Source of the DNA: Daejeonella lutea
GTDB taxonomy: Bacteria; Bacteroidota; Bacteroidia; Sphingobacteriales; Sphingobacteriaceae
NCBI RefSeq assembly: GCF_900168015.1
Contig: NZ_FUYR01000002.1
Coordinates: 248,001 to 312,000 of the forward strand
Direction: 5' to 3'
Length of the DNA stretch: 64,000 bases
In this document: positions 26,566 to 34,877 of the stretch, in pieces
Layout of the letters: the number at the start of each line of letters is the position of its first letter
Numbering within the stretch: position 1 is the first letter of the stretch
Notes under the pieces: generated by a model
Told to the model about the DNA's origin: nothing
Databases searched by the model: none
What the model saw: the letters and a program-made list of their open reading frames with translations, nothing else
Program-made: the position numbers and the translations under genes

Positions 26566-27336
26566 CTATTTGTTGGCTTGCTTAATGTATTGTTCTATTG
26601 CCATGGTCATGCTGGGAGCCTGCGGGGTTGGCGCTGGTATATCAAGCACAAGCTCATGCTCCAGCGCAGCTTTGTGAGTACTCGCTCCAAAGGCAGCAAT
26701 ACGGGTATTATTTTGCTGAAAGTCAGGGAAATTGATATATAAGGAGTGAATACTGCTGGGACTAAAAAACGCAATTACATCATAAAAGACTTCTGCAAGA
26801 TCTGAGAGATCGCTGCAAACGGTATGAAACAAGATTGCAGGCTTAAAGTCGTATCCGTTGTCATGAAGAAATTTCTGAGTTTCCTCGGCGGCAACATCAG
26901 AACATGGATAGAGAAATTTCTCGGTGGCATGTTTCTTTAGCACGTCAGCAAGATCAGCGGCGGTTTGCTTGCCGAAGAATATCTTACGCTTGCGGTATTG
27001 AATGTATTTTTGAAGATACAACGCTATGGTTTCAGATATACAGAAATATTTCATGTCAGCTGGAACATCAAACCTCATTTCTTCACTTATCCTGAAGAAA
27101 TGATCAACAGCATTTTTACTGGTGAATATTACCGCAGTGAAATCGGCGAGGTTGATTTTCTCCTTACGAAAATCTTTCGCAGCAACACCTTCAACATGAA
27201 TAAATGATCGGAAATCAATTTTTAGATTATACTTTTTTGCAAGATCGAAATAGGGGGATTTTTCTGATTCAGGTTTAGGCAGCGTAACCAGAATACTTTT
27301 GACTTTTCTGTGTTTCGCATTTGATGGTACTTGCAT
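26566..27336 (-). CDS. hemD: Uroporphyrinogen-III synthase
   Basis: HemD cyclises hydroxymethylbilane to uroporphyrinogen III in heme synthesis. The 256-residue protein has the family layout of two alternating domains: ILVTLPKPESEKSPYFDLAKKY at the start, TAVIFTSKNAVDHFF near residue 85, and in the second half VIAFFSPSSIHSLY and RIAAFGASTHKAALE. Sequence conservation in this family is low, but these features together are convincing. It follows the DUF4271 gene by 12 bases, so the two are probably one transcript. Confidence 0.88.
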   Translation of the reverse strand: MQVPSNAKHRKVKSILVTLPKPESEKSPYFDLAKKYNLKIDFRSFIHVEGVAAKDFRKEKINLADFTAVIFTSKNAVDHFFRISEEMRFDVPADMKYFCISETIALYLQKYIQYRKRKIFFGKQTAADLADVLKKHATEKFLYPCSDVAAEETQKFLHDNGYDFKPAILFHTVCSDLSDLAEVFYDVIAFFSPSSIHSLYINFPDFQQNNTRIAAFGASTHKAALEHELVLDIPAPTPQAPSMTMAIEQYIKQANK

Positions 27337-27348
27337 ATTTATTGAAAC

Positions 27349-28338
27349 TTAAAACCTAAGTGCTTTAAAAAGAATAATCAATGGGCAAAATTCGAGGGCA
27401 CAAAGGTAAATAATTAAATAAACTTTTGGAAACCTATAGTTAGATAAAATATTGGTTCCAGCCCGGAGGAATTGGAGAATGAAAATTAGCACCAACATAA
27501 CTATTCCGGCATATCCAAAGATTCCTGCATACCGGCTCGGCGTGAGACTGAACGCGATTACCAGAGGCAGAAAAATTAAAGCACTGTTGAAATAGCTTAA
27601 ATATAATATGGACACATACTCTCTCACCAAACGGCTGATGTCAAATAGAAAACCCAGCAATCTTAATACTATGATTTTCACGGTAAACAAACCTATAACC
27701 AATGCAGAGAGTAGGATAAACAACTCGAAACCCTCTACCGGGTAAGACAACTGCAAATATTTACTAGCTAGATATAAGTATAAACCAACGATCAGGCCGA
27801 ACAACAAATAAAGGAATATGAAGGGCCAGGAACTAAAGAGATTATCTTCTTTATTAATTTGCCCGAGTATTTGATTACTGTAGAAGGATTGCACGATCGA
27901 GCCTAGCTCTTTCGAAAAAAAGAATTTTATAACCGCAAAAAATAGGACAAGGAACAACACCACACCCATGATCCACCTTTCACCGGTCGGTCTCGGGGTA
28001 CCCTCATCATACCGATTAACCTTTCTGGGGAATTTTGCGGCCCAGCCTGAAAAATCGAGATTTTCGACCTTGTATAATTTAATAAGACTGTCGATAAAGC
28101 GGTTTGGACGATTAACATCAGGCTTTTTGATCCATACAATCGCCAATGAGTCTTGCACATTCTTTATCGAATCACGGATGAATTGTCTTCTTGCAAGAAA
28201 GGCAGAATCCCTGTAGACCGGCCGGTATACCCGCGGCGTCCTTATAAATGTACTTGTGGTATCGTTTTGTGCCCAAGCCGTCGAATTAAGCAGAAATAAC
28301 ACGAGCAGAACTCCGTGTAGCCGTTTTAACTTTCCCAA
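27349..28338 (-). CDS. DUF4271 membrane protein
   Basis: A 329-residue protein of unknown role. It has an N-terminal signal peptide (LHGVLLVLFLLNSTAWAQ) and a charged stretch with repeated RRQFIRDSIKNVQDSL-type sequence. About seven membrane helices follow from near residue 120 to the end (WIMGVVLFLVLFFAVIKFFF, FIFLYLLFGLIVGLYLYLA, and others). This fits DUF4271, a Bacteroidota family often next to hemD. The start is a TTG; no ATG keeps the signal peptide. It could be a membrane partner in heme or envelope biology; nothing in the sequence decides. Confidence 0.8.
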   Translation of the reverse strand: MGKLKRLHGVLLVLFLLNSTAWAQNDTTSTFIRTPRVYRPVYRDSAFLARRQFIRDSIKNVQDSLAIVWIKKPDVNRPNRFIDSLIKLYKVENLDFSGWAAKFPRKVNRYDEGTPRPTGERWIMGVVLFLVLFFAVIKFFFSKELGSIVQSFYSNQILGQINKEDNLFSSWPFIFLYLLFGLIVGLYLYLASKYLQLSYPVEGFELFILLSALVIGLFTVKIIVLRLLGFLFDISRLVREYVSILYLSYFNSALIFLPLVIAFSLTPSRYAGIFGYAGIVMLVLIFILQFLRAGTNILSNYRFPKVYLIIYLCALEFCPLIILFKALRF

Positions 28339-28565
28339 AAGCTTTATTTCAGAGGATTATTGTGGTGCAAATTTCTGCATTTTTTAGCTGGTATCCTAGC
28401 ATAGTTCAAACAACAAACTAAAATCAGGACAGCAAGCTTCCTGAAATAAAATTTCACAAAACCATGTAATGAGTAGTAATGATGAAGAATCAAGCAAGGA
28501 TTAATGCCATTAATTCGCTACATGTCTTTTATTTTAGAATAATAATCTAATTTAATTATCTTGCG

Positions 28566-28596
28566 TTGAATATTATTCATTATTTTATTACCTTTG
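28566..28596 (+). promoter_or_regulatory. Bacteroidota-type promoter of the Lrp/EamA operon
   Basis: TTG at 28566-28568, 20 bases of spacer, then TACCTTTG at 28589-28596, matching the TTG-N19/21-TAnnTTTG consensus in both elements and spacing. Only four bases separate it from the ATG at 28601, so the predicted transcript would start at or within the start codon. The remaining 225 bases to the divergent DUF4271 gene hold nothing else recognised. Confidence 0.55.
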
Positions 28597-28600
28597 GAGA

Positions 28601-29077
28601 ATGACAAACCCAAAGGAATTACATCTTGACCAGACCGATTTGAGCATACTGCGCCTAATGCAGGATAATGCACGTATTTCCAATGCAGACATTGCGCGTG
28701 AACTTGAAATGGCTCCGTCGGGCGTTCTTGAAAGAGTAAAAAAACTGGAACAAAAAGAGGTGATTCTCCAGTACACTACCCGGCTGAACCCTTTGGCATT
28801 ACATCAGAGTTTGCTGGCGTTTGTTTTCATCAAGTCTGCAGATGGTATGGGTTGCAATGATACAGCAAAACTGCTCGCCGAGGTTCCTGAAGTGCAGGAA
28901 GTGCATCATGTTGCAGGTGAAGATTGCTATCTGGTTAAAATTCGAACAAGTGATTCTGCCTCACTGATGTATCTGATGCGTAACTCTTTGAGTAAGATTC
29001 CGAATATTTTATCCACCCGTACAACCATTGTCCTGGAAACGGTAAAGGAACAGCAACAACTTGTAATCACAAAATAA
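28601..29077 (+). CDS. Lrp/AsnC family transcriptional regulator
   Basis: A DNA-binding regulator that probably senses an amino acid. The 158-residue protein has an N-terminal winged helix-turn-helix (LDQTDLSILRLMQDNARISNADIARELEMAPSGVLERVKKLE, residues 9-50). A C-terminal RAM ligand-binding domain follows, with VPEVQEVHHVAGEDCYLVKI. It overlaps the exporter gene by one base (TAATG). By analogy with Lrp-type regulators next to exporters, it may control that gene in response to its substrate. Confidence 0.92.
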   Translation: MTNPKELHLDQTDLSILRLMQDNARISNADIARELEMAPSGVLERVKKLEQKEVILQYTTRLNPLALHQSLLAFVFIKSADGMGCNDTAKLLAEVPEVQEVHHVAGEDCYLVKIRTSDSASLMYLMRNSLSKIPNILSTRTTIVLETVKEQQQLVITK

Positions 29078-30030
29078 TGACCGCTTCTACCACCAAATCT
29101 GCGTCGCCAATCATGGTGATCATTGCCTTTGCTATCGTCTATATTGTTTGGGGATCAACCTACTTCTTCATCGAAAAGGCGGTAGCAGAATTTCCACCGT
29201 TCATGCTTGGAGCAATGCGGTTCCTTATGGCAGGCATTTGTCTTACGGCATGGTGTATCATCAAGGGCGAAAAGCTGTTTGGAATCCCAAATATTAAGCA
29301 TGCGATCATCAGCGGAGTTTTACTTTTATTTTTCGGAAACGGTATTATCATTTGGGTAGAGCAAAGTGTCCCCAGCGGACTTGCATCAATAACAGTATCA
29401 TCAGCGCCATTGTGGTTCGTGCTGCTAGACCAGCCAAAATGGGCAGAAAATTTCCGAAGCCGGTCAATTATCCTGGGCATGATTATCGGACTAGCCGGTG
29501 TGCTGATGCTTTTCAGTGAACAGGTATCGGCATCCATCAAAGGAAGCGGAGGGGTTGGCATTGGCACAATGGCTTTATTGATCCTGGCCTCCATCGCCTG
29601 GGCCGGGGGGTCACTGTATTCTAAATATAAATCATCTCAAGGTTCGACGATGGTAAACACCTCCTGGCAAATGATGGCTGCGGGGATTGCTTTTCTACCC
29701 GGTATGCTAGTCCGCGGTGAAATCAACGGTTTTGACTTTAGTGCCGTTTCTACCGGAGCATGGCTCTCTGTTTTTTACCTGGTTTTCCTGGGCTCAATCG
29801 CCGGCTTTAGTGCCTATGTATGGCTATTGAAAGTGCGTCCGGCTATGCAGGTAAGTACTTATGCATACGTCAATCCGGTTGTTGCTGTGCTCCTGGCTCT
29901 AATTTTCGCAAATGAAAAAATAACCCTTATTCAAATTCTGGGACTCGTTACCATTCTCGGCAGCGTATTGCTTATCAACATGGCTAAATACAGGCGCGAA
30001 AAGCTGGCGGCAATGAGTAAGGCGGCTTAG
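29077..30030 (+). CDS. EamA/DMT family transporter
   Basis: A ten-helix inner-membrane transporter of the drug/metabolite superfamily, with two EamA repeats of five helices. The first opens FAIVYIVWGSTYFFIEKAV, and the pattern APLWFVLLD is typical of the YedA-like group. The second half contains AYVWLLKVRPAMQVSTYAYVNPVVAVLLA, the conserved repeat-2 signature. At 317 residues it is full length. Co-translation with an Lrp-type regulator suggests export of an amino acid or similar small metabolite; the substrate is not known. Confidence 0.9.
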   Translation: MTASTTKSASPIMVIIAFAIVYIVWGSTYFFIEKAVAEFPPFMLGAMRFLMAGICLTAWCIIKGEKLFGIPNIKHAIISGVLLLFFGNGIIIWVEQSVPSGLASITVSSAPLWFVLLDQPKWAENFRSRSIILGMIIGLAGVLMLFSEQVSASIKGSGGVGIGTMALLILASIAWAGGSLYSKYKSSQGSTMVNTSWQMMAAGIAFLPGMLVRGEINGFDFSAVSTGAWLSVFYLVFLGSIAGFSAYVWLLKVRPAMQVSTYAYVNPVVAVLLALIFANEKITLIQILGLVTILGSVLLINMAKYRREKLAAMSKAA

Positions 30031-30128
30031 ATTTCTGTTGACCTGCTGAAGTAATTTTTCAAACAGATTCACGAGATGTGCGAAGGAAATCTTTCCCTAA
30101 TTATCGGCCTATATTTAACAAGCAGATC

Positions 30129-30161
30129 AACGGCAAATGAACGGCAAATGAACGGCAAATG
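30129..30161 (+). repeat. Three tandem copies of an 11-base repeat
   Basis: AACGGCAAATG is repeated exactly three times in a row, 54 bases before the predicted -7 element of hemW. The period is close to one helical turn. Confidence 0.85.
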
Positions 30162-30214
30162 CAGCATCGAGGATCAGGGACAAGACGGCTGCTTATTTAT
30201 TAATTCAGATACCG

Positions 30215-30222
30215 TAATTTTG
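30215..30222 (+). promoter_or_regulatory. Candidate -7 element at hemW start
   Basis: TAATTTTG matches TAnnTTTG exactly and ends four bases before the hemW ATG, the same distance as at the Lrp gene. The -33 region (CTT) is a weak match. Confidence 0.4.
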
Positions 30223-30226
30223 GAAC

Positions 30227-31360
30227 ATGGCTGGAATTTACCTTCACATCCCTTTCTGTAAAAAAGCTTGCCATTATTGCGATTTTCACTTTAGCACATC
30301 GCCTGCATACAAGGATCAGATGGTTAAGGCTTTACGAAGCGAGTTGATCCTAAGAAAGCCTTATTTGGGGAATGAGCTAATCGAGACAATATACTTTGGC
30401 GGCGGCACACCCTCGGTTCTAAGCGTGGACGACCTGAGTATGCTTATACATACTATTACTGAAAATTACGAAGTATCAGCGTCTGCAGAAATTACCCTTG
30501 AAGCCAACCCGGACGACCTAATCCCTCAAAAAGTGAAGGAATTTCGCCAAACCCCAGTTAATCGTTTCAGCATTGGAATTCAGTCTTTCTTTGAGGAGGA
30601 TCTGAAATGGATGAACCGCGCGCATAATGCTTCAGAAGGACTAAGTTCGATAAAACGGGTGCAGGACGCCGGTTTTGAGAATATCACTGCCGATCTGATC
30701 TACGGTTACCCGCTCTTGTCAGACGAGAAATGGATGTTCAACATCCGTGAGCTGATTGACCTGCAGATACCGCATATTTCTTCCTATTCGATGACAGTTG
30801 AGCCAGCAACTGCACTGGCCTCCTTCATCCAGAAAGGAAAACAAAAAGCTATGGACGAAGGGCAAAGCGCCAGGCAGTTTGAGATTCTTATGGACGAGCT
30901 CCAGGGGGCGGATTTCGAACATTATGAGATTTCCAACTTCGCTAAGCCTGGCAGTCGTTCAAAACATAATTCAAATTATTGGGAAGGAGTGAACTATATG
31001 GGTATTGGCCCTTCCGCACACTCGTTCAACGGCGATAGCAGGCAATGGAATGTGGCCGACAATATGAAATACATCCAGTCAATGGAGCAGAATAAAGTGC
31101 CGTTCGAGATTGAGCATCTTACAACTGAAAACCGGATCAATGAATATATTATGACTGCGCTGAGAACGAGCAAAGGAATTGATCTCTCCTTTGTTAGCCA
31201 ACGATACCACAGTGATTATAGTCTGCAAATCCGCAACAGCCTTGAACCATTTCTCGATAAAGAATGGGCTATACTCACTAATCAAACCGTAACTTTAAGC
31301 AAGCAAGGTAAGTTGTTTGCTGATCACATCGCTTCCGAACTTTTTGTAGAACTTTTATAG
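30227..31360 (+). CDS. hemW: Radical SAM heme chaperone HemW
   Basis: HemW belongs to the radical SAM family and is thought to bind and deliver heme; it was earlier called oxygen-independent coproporphyrinogen III oxidase. The cluster-binding cysteines are C11, C15 and C18 in PFCKKACHYCDF. FGGGTPS follows near residue 65, and GIQSF and DLIYGYP further on. The length of 377 residues and the C-terminal HemN-like domain (NYWEGVNYMGIGPSAHS) fit HemW rather than true HemN, which is longer. It is followed 11 bases later by the SDR gene. Confidence 0.93.
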   Translation: MAGIYLHIPFCKKACHYCDFHFSTSPAYKDQMVKALRSELILRKPYLGNELIETIYFGGGTPSVLSVDDLSMLIHTITENYEVSASAEITLEANPDDLIPQKVKEFRQTPVNRFSIGIQSFFEEDLKWMNRAHNASEGLSSIKRVQDAGFENITADLIYGYPLLSDEKWMFNIRELIDLQIPHISSYSMTVEPATALASFIQKGKQKAMDEGQSARQFEILMDELQGADFEHYEISNFAKPGSRSKHNSNYWEGVNYMGIGPSAHSFNGDSRQWNVADNMKYIQSMEQNKVPFEIEHLTTENRINEYIMTALRTSKGIDLSFVSQRYHSDYSLQIRNSLEPFLDKEWAILTNQTVTLSKQGKLFADHIASELFVELL

Positions 31361-31371
31361 CACTAGGCGAT

Positions 31372-32163
31372 ATGAATTTCAATAATAAAGTTATTTGGAT
31401 CACTGGTGCTTCCAGTGGTATTGGTGAAGCACTTGCTTATAAAATGAATCAGCTTGGCGCGAAGCTGATAATATCTTCACGCAACAGTGAGGCTCTTTAC
31501 AGAGTGAAGACCAAGTGCAAAGGCAATCCGATGGATATTCACGTCCTACCGCTTGATCTCGAACGAACCCATGATCTCGCGGATAAAGCGGTTTTGGCGG
31601 AGGCTATATACGGTCGTATTGATATGATTATCCATTCCGGCGGAGTAAGTCAGCGTTCACTGGCGATTGAAACAAATATCAAGGTTGCACAAAGCATTAT
31701 GGATATTAATTTCTGGGGAGCTATTGTTCTTACACAAGCACTTCTGCCGGGGATGATCTCACGAAACTCAGGTCAAATAGTTATTATCAGCAGCCTGGTA
31801 GGCAAATTCGGAACGAAGTTCCGTTCGGCTTACTCTGCCTCTAAGCATGCCTTACATGGATACTTCGATTCGTTGAGGACAGAAATCGACCCTGAAATAA
31901 AGATCACAATAGTCTGTCCGGGGTTTATCAAAACAAATGTCACCTATAATGCCTTGACTGCAGATGGGTCAAAACAGAATACCATGGATGATGCCCAGGC
32001 CAATGGCATGTCTGCCTCTGAATGTGCTGAAGAGATTGTTAAGGCGATTAATACCGGGCAACAAGAGGTTTACATCGGTGGGAAGGAGAAGTACGGAGTT
32101 CTGTTAAAGAGATTCTTTCCCGCACTGTTTTCTAAAATTATCCGTAATGCGAAGGTCACCTAA
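31372..32163 (+). CDS. SDR family oxidoreductase
   Basis: Short-chain dehydrogenase/reductase of 263 residues with the NAD(P)-binding TGASSGIG at residues 11-18, the catalytic Ser in VIISSLVGKFG and the YSASK motif (Tyr-x-x-x-Lys) near residue 155. The C-terminal part (VCPGFIKTNVTYNAL, then an amphipathic end with LLKRFFPALFSKIIR) resembles the DHRS7-like branch that associates with membranes. The substrate is unknown. It is probably co-transcribed with hemW. Confidence 0.92.
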   Translation: MNFNNKVIWITGASSGIGEALAYKMNQLGAKLIISSRNSEALYRVKTKCKGNPMDIHVLPLDLERTHDLADKAVLAEAIYGRIDMIIHSGGVSQRSLAIETNIKVAQSIMDINFWGAIVLTQALLPGMISRNSGQIVIISSLVGKFGTKFRSAYSASKHALHGYFDSLRTEIDPEIKITIVCPGFIKTNVTYNALTADGSKQNTMDDAQANGMSASECAEEIVKAINTGQQEVYIGGKEKYGVLLKRFFPALFSKIIRNAKVT

Positions 32164-32256
32164 TGCTTCCAATTTTTACATTCCTGTGTCTGGATTTCTT
32201 GCGCATAAATAGCCTTTGTTATATTTTCGCCAAGTATTACCCTCATCGAAGCGATT

Positions 32257-33138
32257 ATGAGCTTTATATTAAAACCAGTTGATACTGTTGAAAACATTTC
32301 TCCGGAAGATTTCAGGCAGAATTATCTGTTACCCCGCAAGCCACTAGTTATTAAAGGCCTCACGAAAAGCTGGCCTGCCTATGAAAAATGGAATATAGAC
32401 TATTTTAAAAGTATTGCCGGCGATCTCGAAGTTCCATTATATGATAACTCTAAAGCCGATCCTTCCAAGCCAGTGAACTCCGCTGCAGCGAGAATGAAGA
32501 TGGGCGACTACCTCGACCTGATTAAAACAGAGCCAACCGAACTGCGTATTTTTCTATTTAATATATTCAAGCACAGGCCAGAACTTCTGAAAGATATTGA
32601 GTTGCCCAAAGAATTGATGGGTGGTTTTATCGAAAGCATGCCTGCTATGTTTTTTGGAGGATCAAACTCTGTGACTTTCCTTCATTATGATATAGATATG
32701 CCCCATTTGTTCCACACGCATTTTGGCGGGCGCAAGCAGATCATCCTGTTTGATTATAAATGGAAACGGCGTCTGTATTGCATTCCAAATGCGACCTATG
32801 CACTTGAAGATTATGATGTATTGAACCCTGATTTTGAAAAGTTTCCAGCATTAAAAGGGGTGGAAGGCTACGAACTTTTCCTGGAACATGGCGACACCCT
32901 ATTTATGCCAAGAGCGATGTGGCATTGGATGAAGTATCTGGACGGGTCTTTCTCTCTGAGCTTACGTGCATGGGACGAATCATGGGTACAAAAAGCTGAG
33001 AGCTTATTCAGTGTGGTAACAGCCGGTGGAGTAGACAGTCTTCTCAAAATGGCATTGAAAGCGCCCTATGCAAAATACAGGGAGAAACTGGCAGTAAAGT
33101 GGGCAGAAAAAGCACTCGCTAAGGGAGAACCAAAGTAA
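32257..33138 (+). CDS. Cupin-like (JmjC-type) 2-oxoglutarate oxygenase
   Basis: A 293-residue protein of the Cupin_8/JmjC group. FRQNYLLPRKPLVIKGLTKSWPA is the family start. The metal site is predicted as H143 and D145 (FLHYDID) and H223 (PRAMWHW). GGRKQIILFD carries the likely 2-oxoglutarate lysine. These residues suggest an Fe(II)/2-oxoglutarate hydroxylase acting on protein or small molecules; the substrate is unknown. It lies 93 bases after the SDR gene. Confidence 0.85.
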   Translation: MSFILKPVDTVENISPEDFRQNYLLPRKPLVIKGLTKSWPAYEKWNIDYFKSIAGDLEVPLYDNSKADPSKPVNSAAARMKMGDYLDLIKTEPTELRIFLFNIFKHRPELLKDIELPKELMGGFIESMPAMFFGGSNSVTFLHYDIDMPHLFHTHFGGRKQIILFDYKWKRRLYCIPNATYALEDYDVLNPDFEKFPALKGVEGYELFLEHGDTLFMPRAMWHWMKYLDGSFSLSLRAWDESWVQKAESLFSVVTAGGVDSLLKMALKAPYAKYREKLAVKWAEKALAKGEPK

Positions 33139-33163
33139 GGTTGCCAGTTATTGGAGCTGTATT

Positions 33164-33592
33164 TTAGCTAGAGTGATCGGCTACAACCTTCCACTTACCA
33201 TCGACCTTTTCCATTAACAGAGTAAAGTAGCCTTGCGGTGCATCCTTTTCCCGCTTCAAATGCCAGCCTCCTAATACAAAGGCATGATTTGAGCCTATAA
33301 GCTTAACCTTTTTAATATCAAAGGTCAAGAACCCCATAGCGGCTTTGTCTGGATATCCTTTTTTATAATTATCCAAAGTAGTTTGCCAGCCATACTTCGG
33401 GCCGCTTTTGCCAACAAAAACAAGGGAGTCCGATTGAACATAGCCCTGCATGTAACCTTCTATATCACCTTTATTCCAGGCTTGGCGCTGATCTTCGAGA
33501 AGTTTAAGAATATTAGTATGGGCGGATTTATTCTTAACTGCACATGACGAGAGAGCGATAATCACTAATAAAAAGCAAAACAGTTTCTTCAT
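33164..33592 (-). CDS. DUF4440 (NTF2-like) lipoprotein
   Basis: A 142-residue protein with a lipoprotein signal peptide (FCFLLVIIALSSC) and an NTF2/SnoaL-like fold: ILKLLEDQRQAWNKGDIEGYMQGY at the start, VFVGKSGPKYGWQTTLDNYKKGYP in the middle, and FTLLMEKVDGKWKVVADHSS at the end. These match DUF4440, a family of unknown function. It lies alone on the minus strand between two plus-strand genes. No catalytic role can be read from it. Confidence 0.85.
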   Translation of the reverse strand: MKKLFCFLLVIIALSSCAVKNKSAHTNILKLLEDQRQAWNKGDIEGYMQGYVQSDSLVFVGKSGPKYGWQTTLDNYKKGYPDKAAMGFLTFDIKKVKLIGSNHAFVLGGWHLKREKDAPQGYFTLLMEKVDGKWKVVADHSS

Positions 33593-33772
33593 AAATTAAA
33601 AATAGCATTATAAAACAAAAGGCAGCAGCCTAGCATTTGGAATAATGTGTGATAGCTTGCTTCAATACTTAAGGCTGATCGCTTACTTCCATTTATTTGA
33701 CACCAGAGTAACATTTTTGCTTGTTCAAACCTTTATCTTCGATTCTTCGTAATTATCAGGAAGGGCAGTACT

Positions 33773-34873
33773 ATGCGGGGACATTCATTTTCAAAGTTTA
33801 TACCAAATGAGCTACCGAAGGGTGGTTTTGAAGAGCTATTGAAATTATTTCTGGAGCTTCTTAATTACACTTCAGGTGATGCCAACGAAGCAATTGCCTG
33901 GATGAACGAGCTCGATAAACAATACAAACTAACGACCGATGAATATGGCATGGGTGATTTCATCGACGATCTCAAGAAAAAAGGATATCTCGGCGATGAT
34001 AACCAGAACCCGGGGGGCTTTGTTATAACTTCAAAAACCGAACAGACCATCAGGCAGTCAGCTCTGGAAGAGATATTCGGTAAGCTAAAGAAGTCGGGTA
34101 AGGGTAGCCACAACACAAACATCTCAGGCTTAGGGGAGGAAAAGAATGCTGACCGCAGGGAATATCAATTTGGCGACAGCCTCGACCAGATAGATATGAC
34201 CGCATCAATCCATAATGCCCAGATCAATCATGGTATTGGCGATTTTTCAATGACCGAGCGCGACCTGGAAGTAGAGGAGAAAGATTACAAAACGATCACC
34301 TCGACGGTCCTCATGATAGATATTTCCCACTCTATGATATTGTATGGGGAGGACAGAATAACACCGGCAAAGAAAGTAGCCATGGCCCTGGCAGAACTGA
34401 TCCGGACAAAATATCCTAAGGACACTCTGGATATAGTAGTTTTTGGGAATGATGCATGGCCGATTACAATTAAGGAACTACCGTACTTACAAGTTGGTCC
34501 ATACCATACTAACACATACGCCGGGCTGGAGCTGGCAGTAGATTTGCTTCGCCGTCGGAAGACGCACAACAAGCAGATCTTTATGATCACCGACGGTAAA
34601 CCAACTTGTTTAAAAGAAGGCACAAAATATTATAAGAACAGTATCGGCCTCGACCGAAAAGTTGTAAACAAGACATTGAATATGGCGGCCCAGTGTAAGA
34701 GGCTTGGTATTCCTATCACAACCTTCATGATAGCGAAAGATCCGTATTTACAGCAGTTTGTACGGCAATTTACTGAGATCAACGGAGGAAAAGCTTTTTA
34801 TAGCTCCCTGAAAGGTTTGGGTGAATATATTTTTGAAGATTACATTAAAAACAGAAGACGAACGGTTAGATAA
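33773..34873 (+). CDS. VWA domain protein, partner of an AAA+ ATPase
   Basis: A 366-residue protein with a helical N-terminal part (residues 1-110) and a C-terminal von Willebrand A domain. The metal-ion adhesion site is complete as D183-x-S185-x-S187 (MIDISHSM), with a Thr in HTNTYAG and Asp in MITDGKPT. No signal peptide is visible. It is followed four bases later by an AAA+ gene, the arrangement of MoxR/ChlI-type ATPases with VWA partners, which remodel or load metal into target proteins. The target here is unknown; no chelatase subunit H or tetrapyrrole metal gene is adjacent. Confidence 0.88.
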   Translation: MRGHSFSKFIPNELPKGGFEELLKLFLELLNYTSGDANEAIAWMNELDKQYKLTTDEYGMGDFIDDLKKKGYLGDDNQNPGGFVITSKTEQTIRQSALEEIFGKLKKSGKGSHNTNISGLGEEKNADRREYQFGDSLDQIDMTASIHNAQINHGIGDFSMTERDLEVEEKDYKTITSTVLMIDISHSMILYGEDRITPAKKVAMALAELIRTKYPKDTLDIVVFGNDAWPITIKELPYLQVGPYHTNTYAGLELAVDLLRRRKTHNKQIFMITDGKPTCLKEGTKYYKNSIGLDRKVVNKTLNMAAQCKRLGIPITTFMIAKDPYLQQFVRQFTEINGGKAFYSSLKGLGEYIFEDYIKNRRRTVR

Positions 34874-34877
34874 GACG

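Noticed and set aside
26543-26677. 44-codon plus-strand frame resembling a small lipoprotein
   Set aside because: Most of it is antisense to the hemD 3' end, and the lipobox-like part falls inside that overlap.
30076-30261. 61-codon frame before hemW
   Set aside because: It is made largely of the 11-base tandem repeat region and runs into hemW in another frame; no family features.
34821-34877. Longer N-terminus for the AAA+ ATPase
   Set aside because: It would overlap the end of the VWA gene by 53 bases; ATG 34878 follows the VWA stop by four bases.
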